Assembly: GCA_963966185.1 (NCBI GenBank)
Contig: CAWZYM010000375.1
Coordinates: 393,501 to 457,500, forward strand
From: Rhabditoides inermis
Lineage: Eukaryota > Nematoda > Chromadorea > Rhabditida > Rhabditidae
Length of the DNA: 64,000 nt
Reading direction: 5' to 3'
Of the stretch, positions 47,338-59,024 are shown piece after piece (position 1 is the stretch's first letter; every line of letters begins with the position of its first letter). A program made the position numbers and the translations under genes. A model generated the notes under the pieces. That model saw nothing but the letters and a program-made list of their open reading frames with translations. It had not been told where the DNA came from and did not search any database.

Positions 47338-47974
47338 CCTCGGCCAGACCATCGAGTTTATCCTTAAAACCGATAAAAAAAACTTTGGAAAAATACAAGG
47401 TAACTAACTGGTAGGTGGAGAGTCCGTAAACATTGGAGAAGAAACCGAGACAGCACCTCCTACCGGCCACTACAGGCTTAAACGTCGCTCCGTTGTGGTC
47501 GACCGAACAGCAAACACGGACTGCAATACTAGAATGAGCCAAAAAAAATTTAGCTTACCCAGAATGGTGGTGTTTTCTATGCGTGCCTTACGAGTGTTGT
47601 GGCCGTGGACGACGGCTGCTCTTGCGGAAGCAATTTCATACCTACAGCGAATTAATGTTTAGTGAAATTTAACACTGAATTTGGTCAGTCATACCAACTG
47701 AATCTTCGATTGCAGAGCCCTGCACAGCATGACGTAGAAAGAACTTCAGCGCAAGGAAGAGACTTCTTCCTCTCCCCGTCCGCAAACGAAGACAAGAATT
47801 TTTCACAATCGCGCCAAACATGTTGAACTGGAAAGGAATTAAGTCTTGTGAAAAGTTAATGATCTACGTACCATTATGAGAATAGTCGTCCTCAACATCA
47901 CAAAGTTTGACCGCCTGGCGGGCAGGTCCTTCGTCTTCATCACTCGAAGATGCGGTGTGATCAGCTATGTTCAT
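47338..47974 (-). pseudogene. Truncated DUF7869 gene 5' end, copy 4
   Basis: Same as copies 2 and 3; ATG at 47,974-47,972. Confidence 0.8.
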
Positions 47975-48225
47975 CTTAAACACACTACGTACGGCTCAGT
48001 TCGATAAAACCAAAAAAACGATAGAAGAGTTTCTATCAAACTCGTGTGCAATGTTGTGCACATTATGTTACACCACATCTCGGCAATATTTCACTTAAAA
48101 TATACGAAAAAACATTTATTCAAAAGTATTTATTTTGTTTGTTTGTTTTATTTGTGAACAGTATGTTGAATATGTTACATTTTTAACATCACTATGAAGT
48201 CAGTTTTACATTTCAGTTCATAATT

Positions 48226-51129
48226 ATGTTGTGGCTCATTAATCCACCAGATGCTGATTACCAGAGCGATGAATCAGAAGAGATTGAGGTAGAATTGTTT
48301 TATATTACTAATTTCTATTCCTATATCTAATGTCTTAGACTTTTCCAAACGCGGCAAGCCAGGAATGGACTATAAGCAGGAGCCGCTACTTGCGAGCGCG
48401 TCGTGGAAATGACAAGTGGTCAAACACTGAACCTCCCAGCAAAGTCGTCGGCATTGTTCACTCTCGGAACAAACACAGCGAGGTACATTTTTTGTTTTGT
48501 TATACTGTTGTTGAAAATTTTAGCTCATTTCAGTTATTGCTTGACGTTGGCACGCGAGTGTCCGTGTTGCATAGCACTTACGTACAGTCTTGCTTCGGAC
48601 GTGATGAAGCAGGCTCGATCGTGGCGAGAGCATTTAGTGGGTGGGGAAAAATATATCTGATCAGTGTTATATTCAGTGGAAGCTCGCTCGAGAGAAGAAA
48701 CGGTAGTTGTTCAAAACATGAAGAAAAGGATTCAAGTGAAGGAGGAAGCTGCTTCGGTCTGCGGACTGAAGAGAAAGAAGATTTCTCCCCGAGACAAGTA
48801 CAATTATTGTTTTATAAATCAATGTTTTGAAGAAAAAAATGTTTAAGGATGATGGTTGCGTAACCGCTTCCCTTGTCGCCACCGTTTCCAAAGAAGTGGA
48901 CCAAGTCAAGAGAAGCTCTCTGGAAGGTAATAACATTGAGTAATATATTCACTAATCATGTTTCAGAACGGCACCTTCCGTTGTCGACACTCCGTGCGTG
49001 TACAATCTTCAGAGAGGTAGACAAGCAGCAAGTCGACAAGCTCATATCGGTGAGTAGTGAACTATTCGATATCCTGTGTGTTTGAGTAATTGAAGTTAAA
49101 AGATTAAAAACAGATTTTGACACGAGGTGATTGGGACACAAAGACTGTGTTCACTGTCTCGGTCTCCGGTGGAACTTACAAAATCATTGATGGAAATCAC
49201 AGGTTAGTATGCTGACAGAATCATTGGAGTTATGTTCTAATGACCAGGTTCGAGGCGCTGTGCGCTTACAACCAGTTGTGTTCGGAGGATCACTCTCTGC
49301 CTCCTGCTCCAAAGACTGTTCTCTGTAATGTGTATTCTGAGATGTCCGTGGAACAAATGTTTCTACTTGACTGCCGAAACGTTATTTCGAATTCTCGATA
49401 CGTGGAAGCACTACCTTTCTCTCTGATCGAGACGGTGAGTGATTTATGTTATGTATTTAGTTTGTTTTGGTTTTTTTCTTTATTATGCTGTTTTCAGTTT
49501 CGAACGATCCGGAAAATAGTTCCTATTGAACATCAGCTGGCTTTTCCGTGTCCGATAGATAGAGTCATGTCTGCGTCAAAGAAGATCGCTCCTTATCTCT
49601 CCACAGAGGTGAGCCTGTTTCTTGGTCAACGTTTCAACAGATTTTGTAAAAATGTTGATTGATTAAAACAAAATCCCTTCGCGAAAATTTGAAGTTAAGC
49701 ATGATAATGATAAACAGATAAACATGATAAAAATGATAAACAGTCCTGTGTGAATATAAGTGTGTACTTCAGATTGATTGGCCATTGATCGCTCTTGCCA
49801 TTGGCCCGGAAGAGGTTTTCATGGCAGCTTGTGGTGTGATACTGATCTTCACAGAAAAATACGGAAGGTATGCTGATTCTTAATTAAATACCGAAACATT
49901 TTTTTTTTCAGGTGGCCTTTCAAAATGGCAGAAACTGTCGCTATCTGCAATGGCGTTGTCAAGTGTCCTGATATGGCATGCGCAATTTTGAAAGAGTGTG
50001 TAAAGGCATCATGGCCTTCAAGTCGGCTGGAACACGTTTGTTCAAATGTTTTTGTTATGTATTTGTTTTTGTAGACCTTCAAAGCGACCCGTTGGCGGCT
50101 TCGCAAGTGGCTCGGGGAATGGGCTAACCACAGCAATACCCTCGAGGAGGTGGTGCGACGGCAGACTTCTCAACATGCAGCTCAGGTGGATGTATCGATA
50201 ATCTACAAGGCAGTGTAAGTGAACTCATTTTTTACAATCTATATAAATGATTCGGGTTCGAGGTTCTCGCGAGACAGCTGCATGCTGTACAAGCAGTCTA
50301 CTGCAACGAAGAAATGGCACGATGGACGTATGAGAGAACTTCTCTTGAAAGGCGTAACGTGAATCAGATTAATTAAATGATTAACTATATCTATCATTCC
50401 AGGAAACCGGGCGACCGCGCTCCATCTATCACCAACTCCTTGCCCCGACATGCGGTTTCCATTATTCGAAATGCAACGGTTCATTTTTTATATTTTGTTC
50501 AAATTCATAATGGTATCATTACTTAGGTAGATGACGTGGCTAGAGAGCTCGTGTCCTGTGATCTCGTGCTGGTAATTGGAAAAACATTCGACGAAGTGTC
50601 GTTGAATGTGCCATGTTCACGTGTGGATCGATTTGTCATGACCAGTAGGTTTTTTCTCATGTTGTCAAACCTTTTAACACTTTGTTTGGAGGTACGATGC
50701 AGTGGTTCTGCAGAGTTTACGCGGATTTCGGTCACGGAGAGGAGAATGAGGAGGATGCTATGAAGTGAGTCTATTTCCAGTTTATTTTCATTCAGATATG
50801 AAAATGAAACGTTAAGATTTACAAATATATTTGATTACAGTCTCATTTCTGGAAGCGGAAAACTCGTTTTGTCATCACTGAGCGACCTGACGACCAGCTA
50901 CACACTACACACAGGTATTCATCGCTGCTTTATTTTTAAAAAGTGAACTATTTCAGATGATGAAACGAAAACTTTGCTGAAGGTATTCTTGCTCTCAACC
51001 GCGACCAGTGATGTGAGCAGTTCCAGATGTATCGTTCCTGAAACACAGTCGGACTATGCACAACATAGGCAGAAGAGCAGCGACAGTGATACGGTTCCTG
51101 ACTCGTTGTCACCATCTTCTTCTTTTTAA
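48226..51129 (+). pseudogene. ParB-domain gene, copy 4, splice donor lost
   Basis: Repeats copy 2 at a distance of 9,948 bp with its private variants (exon 2 in frame, GACAAGT donor loss, CACAGCAATACC). Same predicted premature stop. Confidence 0.75.
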
Positions 51130-51175
51130 AATAATATAGCGTAAGTATTTTCTGGTTTTACCCGTAACTGTTTAA

Positions 51176-52873
51176 GTTCTGTGTGTGATTGCGTGATTTT
51201 GATCATTGCGTTCAGCTCGCGTGCCGAGAGTGGTTTGCGGTGCGAGGAAGAAGGGCGACCTGGACGGCGACATGAGATGTGCGAGAGAGGAGAGGAGGGA
51301 GAGCAGCGCGGGCGGTGGAGCGCTGATGTGAGACGATAGGCAATCGCCCCGGTGAGTCACCTTCCGCAATCCCCGTTCCTAACCATTCCTCCCTGTTTAG
51401 GTGGCCCCACTCCTTGTCCGGCTCGCCGGAAATGCGGGTGGGATGTGGGCGACGACCGACGGAGGATCGGCCAAGCGGCGTTGGTGGATCACAAATTCGA
51501 GGTGTGTTGTGTTCGTTTTTCGTTTTCCTTTTGTATATAAAAATGTGTTTTTGTAGAACAGTGGTCGCCGCTCGGCCCGATCGATGACGAGACGACGCAC
51601 GTGTTGATCGATTGGTGCTCACCGTTGCACTCGCAGTGTCTGTGTGGTATGCGGGAGGAGTGAGCGTGCCAGAAGATGTGAGTGTCCTGTCTCTTTCTCT
51701 TCTTTTCCGTGTGTGAATGTGTAGTGCGTGGCGTCTGCTTGGAATTATTCCTCACTTTGGTTGTGTGTGATTGCGTGATTTTGATCATTGCGTTCAGCTC
51801 GCGTGCCGAGAGTGGTTCGCGGTGCGAGGAAGAAGGGCGAGCTGGACGGCGACATGAGATGTGCGAGAGAGGAGAGGAGGGAGAGCAGCGCGGGCGGTGG
51901 AGCGCTGATGTGAGACGATAGGCAATCGCCCCGGTGAGTCACTTTCCGCAATCCCCGTTCCTAACCATTCCTCCCTGTTTAGGTGGCCCCACTTCTTGTC
52001 CGGCTCGCCGGAAATGCGGGTGGGATGTGGGCGACGACCGACGGAGGATCGGCCAAGCGGCGTTGGTGGATCACAAATTCGAGATGTGTTGTGTTCGTTT
52101 TTCGTTTTCCTTTTGTATATAAAAATGTGTTTTTGTAGAACAGTGGTCGCCGCTCGGCCCGATCGATGACGAGACGACGCACGTGTTGATCGATTGGTGC
52201 TCATCGTTGCACTCGCAGTGTCTGTGTGGTATGCGGGAGGAGTGAGCGTGCCAGAAGATGTGAGTGTCCTGTCTCTTTCTCTTCTTTTCCGTGTGTGAAT
52301 GTGTAGTGCGTGGCGTCTGCTTGGAATTATTCCTCACTTTGGTTCTGTGTGATTGCGTGATTTTGATCATTGCGTTCAGCTCGCGTGCCGAGAGTGGTTC
52401 GCGGTGCGAGGAAGAAGGGCGAGCTGGACGGCGACATGAGATGTGCGAGAGAGGAGAGGAGGGAGAGCAGCGCGGGCGGTGGAGCGCTGATGTGAGACGA
52501 TAGGCAATCGCCCCGGTGAGTCACCTTCCGCAATCCCCGTTCCTAACCATTCCTCCCTGTTTAGGTGGCCCCACTCCTTGTCCGGCTCGCCGGAAATGCG
52601 GGTGGGATGTGGGCGACGACCGACGGAGGATCGGCCAAGCGGCGTTGGTGGATCACAAATTCGAGGTGTGTTGTGTTCGTTTTTCGTTTTCCTTTTGTAT
52701 ATAAAAATGTGTTTTTGTAGAACAGTGGTCGCCGCTCGGCCCGATCGATGACGAGACGACGCACGTGTTGATCGATTGGTGCTCACCGTTGCACTGGCAG
52801 TGTCTGTGTGGTATGCGGGAGGAGTGAGCGTGCCAGAAGATGTGAGTGTCCTGTCTCTTTCTCTTCTTTTCCG
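51176..52873 (+). repeat. 582-bp spacer repeat, three units
   Basis: Matches 41,228-42,925 at +9,948 bp, including the first-unit GGCGACCTGG variant, so it was copied as part of the dimer. Confidence 0.85.
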
Positions 52874-52893
52874 TGCCTCGGCCAGACCATCGA

Positions 52894-53531
52894 GCCTCGG
52901 CCAGACCATCGAGTTTATCCTTAAAACCGATAAAAAAAACTTTGGAAAAATACAAGGTAACTAACTGGTAGGTGGAGAGTCCGTAAACATTGGAGAAGAA
53001 ACCGAGACAGCACCTCCTACCGGCCACTACAGGCTTAAACGTCGCTCCGTTGTGGTCGACCGAACAGCAAACACGGACTGCAATACTAGAATGAGCCAAA
53101 AAAAATTTAGCTTACCCAGAATGGTGGTGTTTTCTATGCGTGCCTTACGAGTGTTGTGGCCGTGGACGACGGCTGCTCTTGCGGAAGCAATTTCATACCT
53201 ACAGCGAATTAATGTTTAGTGAAATTTAACACTGAATTTGGTCAGTCATACCAACTGAATCTTCGATTGCAGAGCCCTGCACAGCATGACGTAGAAAGAA
53301 CTTCAGCGCAAGGAAGAGACTTCTTCCTCTCCCCGTCCGCAAACGAAGACAAGAATTTTTCACAATCGCGCCAAACATGTTGAACTGGAAAGGAATTAAG
53401 TCTTGTGAAAAGTTAATGATCTACGTACCATTATGAGAATAGTCGTCCTCAACATCACAAAGTTTGACCGCCTGGCGGGCAGGTCCTTCGTCTTCATCAC
53501 TCGAAGATGCGGTGTGATCAGCTATGTTCAT
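52894..53531 (-). pseudogene. Truncated DUF7869 gene 5' end, copy 5
   Basis: Same as copies 2-4; ATG at 53,531-53,529. Confidence 0.8.
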
Positions 53532-53782
53532 CTTAAACACACTACGTACGGCTCAGTTCGATAAAACCAAAAAAACGATAGAAGAGTTTCTATCAAACTC
53601 GTGTGCAATGTTGTGCACATTATGTTACACCACATCTCGGCAATATTTCACTTAAAATATACGAAAAAACATTTATTCAAAAGTATTTATTTTGTTTGTT
53701 TGTTTTATTTGTGAACAGTATGTTGAATATGTTACATTTTTAACATCACTATGAAGTCAGTTTTACATTTCAGTTCATAATT

Positions 53783-56684
53783 ATGTTGTGGCTCATTAAT
53801 CCACCAGATGCTGATTACCAGAGCGATGAATCAGAAGAGATTGAGGTAGAATTGTTTTATATTACTAATTTCTATTATTATATCTAATGTCTTAGACTTC
53901 CCAAACGCGGCAAGCCAGGAATGGACTATAAGCAGGAGCCGCTACTTGCGAGCGCGTCGTGGAAATGACAAGTGGTCAAACACTGAACCTCCCAGCAAAG
54001 TCGTCGGCATTGTTCACTCTCGGAACAAACACAGCGAGGTACATTTTTTGTTTTGTTATACTGTTGTTGAAAATTTTAGCTCATTTCAGTTATTGCTTGA
54101 CGTTGGCACGCGAGTGTCCGTGTTGCATAGCACTTACGTACAGTCTTGCTTCGGACGTGATGAAGCAGGCTCGATCGTGGCGAGAGCATTTAGTGGGTGG
54201 GGAAAAATAAATCTGATCAGTGTTATATTCAGTGGAAGCTCGCTCGAGAGAAGAAACGGTAGTTGTTCAAAACATGAAGAAAAGGATTCAAGTGAAGGAG
54301 GAAGCTGCTTCGGTCTGCGGACTGAAGAGAAAGAAGATTTCTCCCCGAGACAAGTACAATTATTGTTTTATAAATCAATGTTTTGAAGAAAAAAATGTTT
54401 AAGGATGATGGTTGCGTAACCGCTTCCCTTGTCGCCACCGTTTCCAAAGAAGTGGACCAAGTCAAGAGAAGCTCTCTGGAAGGTAATAACATTGAGTAAT
54501 ATATTCACTAATCATGTTTCAGAACGGCACCTTCCGTTGTCGACACTCCGTGCGTGTACAATCTTCAGAGAGGTAGACAAGCAGCAAGTCGACAAGCTCA
54601 TATCGGTGAGTAGTGAACTATTCGATATCCTGTGTGTTTGAGTAATTGAAGTTAAAAGATTAAAAACAGATTTTGACACGAGGTGATTGGGACACAAAGA
54701 CTGTGTTCACTGTCTCGGTCTCCGGTGGAACTTACAAAATCATTGATGGAAATCACAGGTTAGTATGCTGACAGAATCATTGGAGTTATGTTCTAATGAC
54801 CAGGTTCGAGGCGCTGTGCGCTTACAACCAGTTGTGTTCGGAGGATCACTCTCTGCCTCCTGCTCCAAAGACTGTTCTCTGTAATGTGTATTCTGAGATG
54901 TCCGTGGAACAAATGTTTCTACTTGACTGCCGAAACGTTATTTCGAATTCTCGATACGTGGAAGCACTACCTTTCTCTCTGATCGAGACGGTGAGTGATT
55001 TATGTTATGTATTTAGTTTGTTTTGGTTTTTTTCTTTATTATGCTGTTTTCAGTTTCGAACGATCCGGAAAATAGTTCCTATTGAACATCAGCTGGCTTT
55101 TCCGTGTCCGATAGATAGAGTCATGTCTGCGTCAAAGAAGATCGCTCCTTATCTCTCCACAGAGGTGAGCCTGTTTCTTGGTCAACGTTTCAACAGATTT
55201 TGTAAAAATGTTGATTGATTAAAACAAAATCCCTTCGCGAAAATTTGAAGTTAAGCATGATAATGATAAACAGATAAACATGATAAAAATGATAAACAGT
55301 CCTGTGTGAATATAAGTGTGTACTTCAGATTGATTGGCCATTGATCGCTCTTGCCATTGGCCCGGAAGAGGTTTTCATGGCAGCTTGTGGTGTGATACTG
55401 ATCTTCACAGAAAAATACGGAAGGTATGCTGATTCTTAATTAAATACCGAAACATTTTTTTTTCAGGTGGCCTTTCAAAATGGCAGAAACTGTCGCTATC
55501 TGCAATGGCGTTGTCAAGTGTCCTGATATGGCATGCGCAATTTTGAAAGAGTGTGTAAAGGCATCATGGCCTTCAAGTCGGCTGGAACACGTTTGTTCAA
55601 ATGTTTTTGTTATGTATTTGTTTTTGTAGACCTTCAAAGCGACCCGTTGGCGGCTTCGCAAGTGGCTCGGGGAATGGGCTAACCACAGCAATACCCTCGA
55701 GGAGGTGGTGCGACGGCAGACTTCTCAACATGCAGCTCAGGTGGATGTATCGATAATCTACAAGGCAGTGTAAGTGAACTCATTTTTTACAATCTATATA
55801 AATGATTCGGGTTCGAGGTTCTCGCGAGACAGCTGCATGCTGTACAAGCAGTCTACTGCAACGAAGAAATGGCACGATGGACGTATGAGAGAACTTCTCT
55901 TGAAAGGCGTAACGTGAATCAGATTAATTAAATGATTAACTATATCTATCATTCCAGGAAACCGGGCGACCGCGCTCCATCTATCACCAACTCCTTGCCC
56001 CGACATGCGGTTTCCATTATTCGAAATGCAACGGTTCATTTTTTATATTTTGTTCAAATTCATAATGGTATCATTACTTAGGTAGATGACGTGGCTAGAG
56101 AGCTCGTGTCCTGTGATCTCGTGCTGATAATTGGAAAAACATTCGACGAAGTGTCGTTGAATGTGCCATGTTCACGTGTGGATCGATTTGTCATGACCAG
56201 TAGGTTTTTTCTCATGTTGTCAAACCTTTTAACACTTTGTTTGGAGGTACGATGCAGTGGTTCTGCAGAGTTTACGCGGATTTCGGTCACGGAGAGGAGA
56301 ATGAGGAGGATGCTATGAAGTGAGTCTATTTCCAGTTTATTTTCATTCAGATATGAAAATGAAACGTTAAGATTTACAAATATATTTGATTACAGTCTCA
56401 TTTCTGGAAGCGGAAAACTCGTTTTGTCATCACTGAGCGACCTGACGACCAGCTACACACCACACACAGGTATTCATCGCTGCTTTATTTTTAAAAAGTG
56501 AACTATTTCAGATGATGAAACGAAAACTTTGCTGAAGGAATTCTTGCTCTCAACCGCGACCAGTGATGTGAGCAGTTCCAGATGTATCGTTCCTGAAACA
56601 CAGTCGGACTATGCACAACATAGGCAGAAGAGCAGCGACAGTGATACGGTTCCTGACTCGTTGTCACCATCTTCTTCTTTTTAA
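53783..56684 (+). pseudogene. ParB-domain gene, copy 5, two lesions
   Basis: Repeats copy 3 at +9,948 bp with the exon-2 frameshift and the lost donor. A few sites differ from copy 3 (CACAGCAATACC, CTGATAATTGG, GAAGGAATTC), some matching copy 2, which suggests gene conversion among copies or an independent change. Confidence 0.78.
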
Positions 56685-56730
56685 AATAATATAGCGTAAG
56701 TATTTTCTGGTTTTACCCGTAACTGTTTAA

Positions 56731-57595
56731 GTTCTGTTTGTGATTGCGTGATTTTGATCATTGCGTTCAGCTCGCGTGCCGAGAGTGGTTTGCGGTGCGA
56801 GGAAGAAGGGCGAGCTGGACGGCGACATGAGATGTGCGAGAGAGGAGAGGAGGGAGAGCAGCGCGGGCGGTGGAGCGCTGATGTGAGACGATAGGCAATC
56901 GCCCCGGTGAGTCACCTTCCGCAATCCCCGTTCCTAACCATTCCTCCCTGTTTAGGTGGCCCCACTCCTTGTCCGGCTCGCCGGAAATGCGGGTGGGATG
57001 TGGGCGACGACCGACGGAGGATCGGCCAAGCGGCGTTGGTGGATCACAAATTCGAGGTGTGTTGTGTTCGTTTTTCGTTTTCCTTTTGTATATAAAAATG
57101 TGTTTTTGTAGAACAGTGGTCGCCGCTCGGCCCGATCGATGACGAGACGACGCACGTGTTGATCGATTGGTGCTCACCGTTGCACTCGCAGTGTCTGTGT
57201 GGTATGCGGGAGGAGTGAGCGTGCCAGAAGATGTGAGTGTCCTGTCTCTTTCTCTTCTTTTCCGTGTGTGAATGTGTAGTGCGTGGCGTCTGCTTGGAAT
57301 TATTCCTCACTTTGGTTGTGTGTGATTGCGTGATTTTGATCATTGCGTTCAGCTCGCGTGCCGAGAGTGGTTCGCGGTGCGAGGAAGAAGGGCGAGCTGG
57401 ACGGCGACATGAGATGTGCGAGAGAGGAGAGGAGGGAGAGCAGCGCGGGCGGTGGAGCGCTGATGTGAGACGATAGGCAATCGCCCCGGTGAGTCACCTT
57501 CCGCAATCCCCGTTCCTAACCATTCCTCCCTGTTTAGGTGGCCCCACTCCTTGTCCGGCTCGCCGGAAATGCGGGTGGGATGTGGGCGACGACCG
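56731..57595 (+). repeat. 582-bp spacer repeat joining right TIR
   Basis: One full unit followed by a partial unit that becomes the inner end of the right TIR. The break is at GCGACGACCGA|TGGG, where other units continue CGGAGGATC. Confidence 0.8.
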
Positions 57596-58034
57596 ATGGG
57601 CGGCCAGCTAGGCGGCTAGATGAGTGTGCGCGAGGAAGGAGGGGAGGGATAACTAGTTTCTGTGAATCTAATGAATTACGTGCACAAGCTTGTAAATACT
57701 GTGAGTGAATTACTACATTAATTTCATATTCAACGTTACGGTTTAGTTAACAGATGTTTGTTATTGTCATGATATTGCTAGTACAGATTGTTTTTCTTCG
57801 TTTGTCTCATTATTCGAATATTGCTGTACCATTTGAATATTTTTCAACACTTGCTTTCAATAGATAAATTATAGTTATTTATACCATAGAATTGTTGTAA
57901 TCGATTCATACTGATTCGCAATACCCATTCCTTTCAAGGTAAGTAGTGAGTGAGTGAGTGAGTGAGTGAGTGAGTGAGTGAGTGAGTGAGTGAGTCAGTG
58001 AGAGAATACTACTGACTATAAATGATTATTTCAG

Positions 58035-58102
58035 AAATCGAAACAGAAGAAGACGACTTGGATGTTATCGACACCGACTGCAACGTCTCCGGCATGGACT
58101 AA
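58035..58102 (+). CDS. Acidic terminal exon in right TIR
   Basis: Mirror copy of complement(27,046-27,113): TTTCAG acceptor, EIETEEDDLDVIDTDCNVSG, then MD and TAA. A (GTGA)n run sits in the preceding intron, after a TTCAAG|GTAAGT donor at about 57,938. No upstream exon could be assigned. Confidence 0.35.
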
Positions 58103-58139
58103 ATTGAATTCGTAAATTGCGTGAGATAGAGAGGGGAGA

Positions 58140-58300
58140 GAGGGGGGGGGGAGAGAGGGGGTGAATGATTGTTTTCTATCAATAACATAGATCGTGGACC
58201 GTGAGATGGGACAATCCCATTGAGTAGGATTGTCCTTCTTGTGTAGGGTACAATCTCATCCGAAAGAATTGTACCGTTTCGGCGAAACGGCAACATAAGA

Positions 58301-58348
<48 letters not shown>

Positions 58349-58519
58349 GGGGAGAGAGAGGGGGGGAGAGAGGGGGTGAATGATTGTTTTCTATCAATAA
58401 CATAGATCGTGGACCGTGAGATGGGACAATTCCATTGAGTAGGATTGTCCTTCTTGTGTAGGGTACAATCTCATCCGAAAGCATTGTACCGTTTCGGCGA
58501 AACGGCAACATAAGAGTTG

Positions 58520-58557
<38 letters not shown>

Positions 58558-58722
58558 GGGGAGAGAGAGGGGGGGAGGGAGGGGGGTGAATGATTGTTTT
58601 CTATCAATAACATAGATCGTGGACCGTGAGATGGGACAATCCCATTGAGTAGGATTGTCCTTCTTGTGTAGGGTACAATCTCATCCGAGAGAATTGTACC
58701 GTTTCGGCGAAACGGCAACAGG
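58140..58722 (-). repeat. Triple-hairpin tandem units in right TIR (3 copies)
   Basis: Three inverted-orientation copies of the unit in the left TIR, each with the CGAAACGG, GTACAAT and GGACAATCC stem pairs. The middle unit has two arm changes (GAATTGTCC, and a GCATTGTACC arm). Confidence 0.9.
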
Positions 58723-59024
58723 GTTCTTGAGAGAGAGAGAGAGGGAGAGAGAGGACAAAGATTGTACAGTATTCCATCACCCTTCATTAATAAACACCTT
58801 TCTTTTTGTTGCCGTCTTGTTGTTCTTGCGTGCATGGCGTAAAATGAATAAAGCATTTAAGACAAACATGTACGTGTTTATTGGCATTTTCATATCTATA
58901 ACAAAAAAACAGTACAAAATTGTGCCTTTTCTTAAAACAATTGGTTTGTCCTCCATTTCCTGGCCATTTTTTCTTGTTCACAGTGCACATCGAAACCTGC
59001 AAGAAAACTATTTTTAGTCGCCTT

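Larger units (their letters stand above)
25915..59024. mobile_element. 33.1-kb DUF7869 + ParB element (candidate new transposon)
   Basis: A 33,110-bp segment bounded by long terminal inverted repeats whose outermost bases are AAGGCGACTAAAAATAG. ATAT lies outside both ends (25,911-25,914 and 59,025-59,028), fitting an ATAT (or nested TA) target duplication. The insertion splits exon 15 of the TNP2-like gene; removing the element and one ATAT restores the codons ...FESLHRH|MQFGIDP... in frame, which is strong independent evidence for both boundaries. Contents: left TIR, last exon of the DUF7869 gene, a fold-back MITE, a 2-kb polypyrimidine tract, the DUF7869 gene, five ParB-gene copies with 582-bp spacer repeats, and right TIR. 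I do not recognise the element as a named family. Internal amplification probably inflated it from an original of about 12 kb (inference). Confidence 0.85.
57296..59024. repeat. Right terminal inverted repeat (1,729 bp)
   Basis: Complement of 25,915-27,860, shorter because it has three hairpin units rather than four. Outer bases CTATTTTTAGTCGCCTT are followed by ATAT and then TNP2 exon 15. Confidence 0.9.

Noticed and set aside
25915..59024. Assembly artefact of a simple inverted duplication
   Set aside because: The exact in-frame restoration of TNP2 exon 15 at both outer ends and the ATAT flanks fit transposition. The internal copy number could still be mis-assembled.
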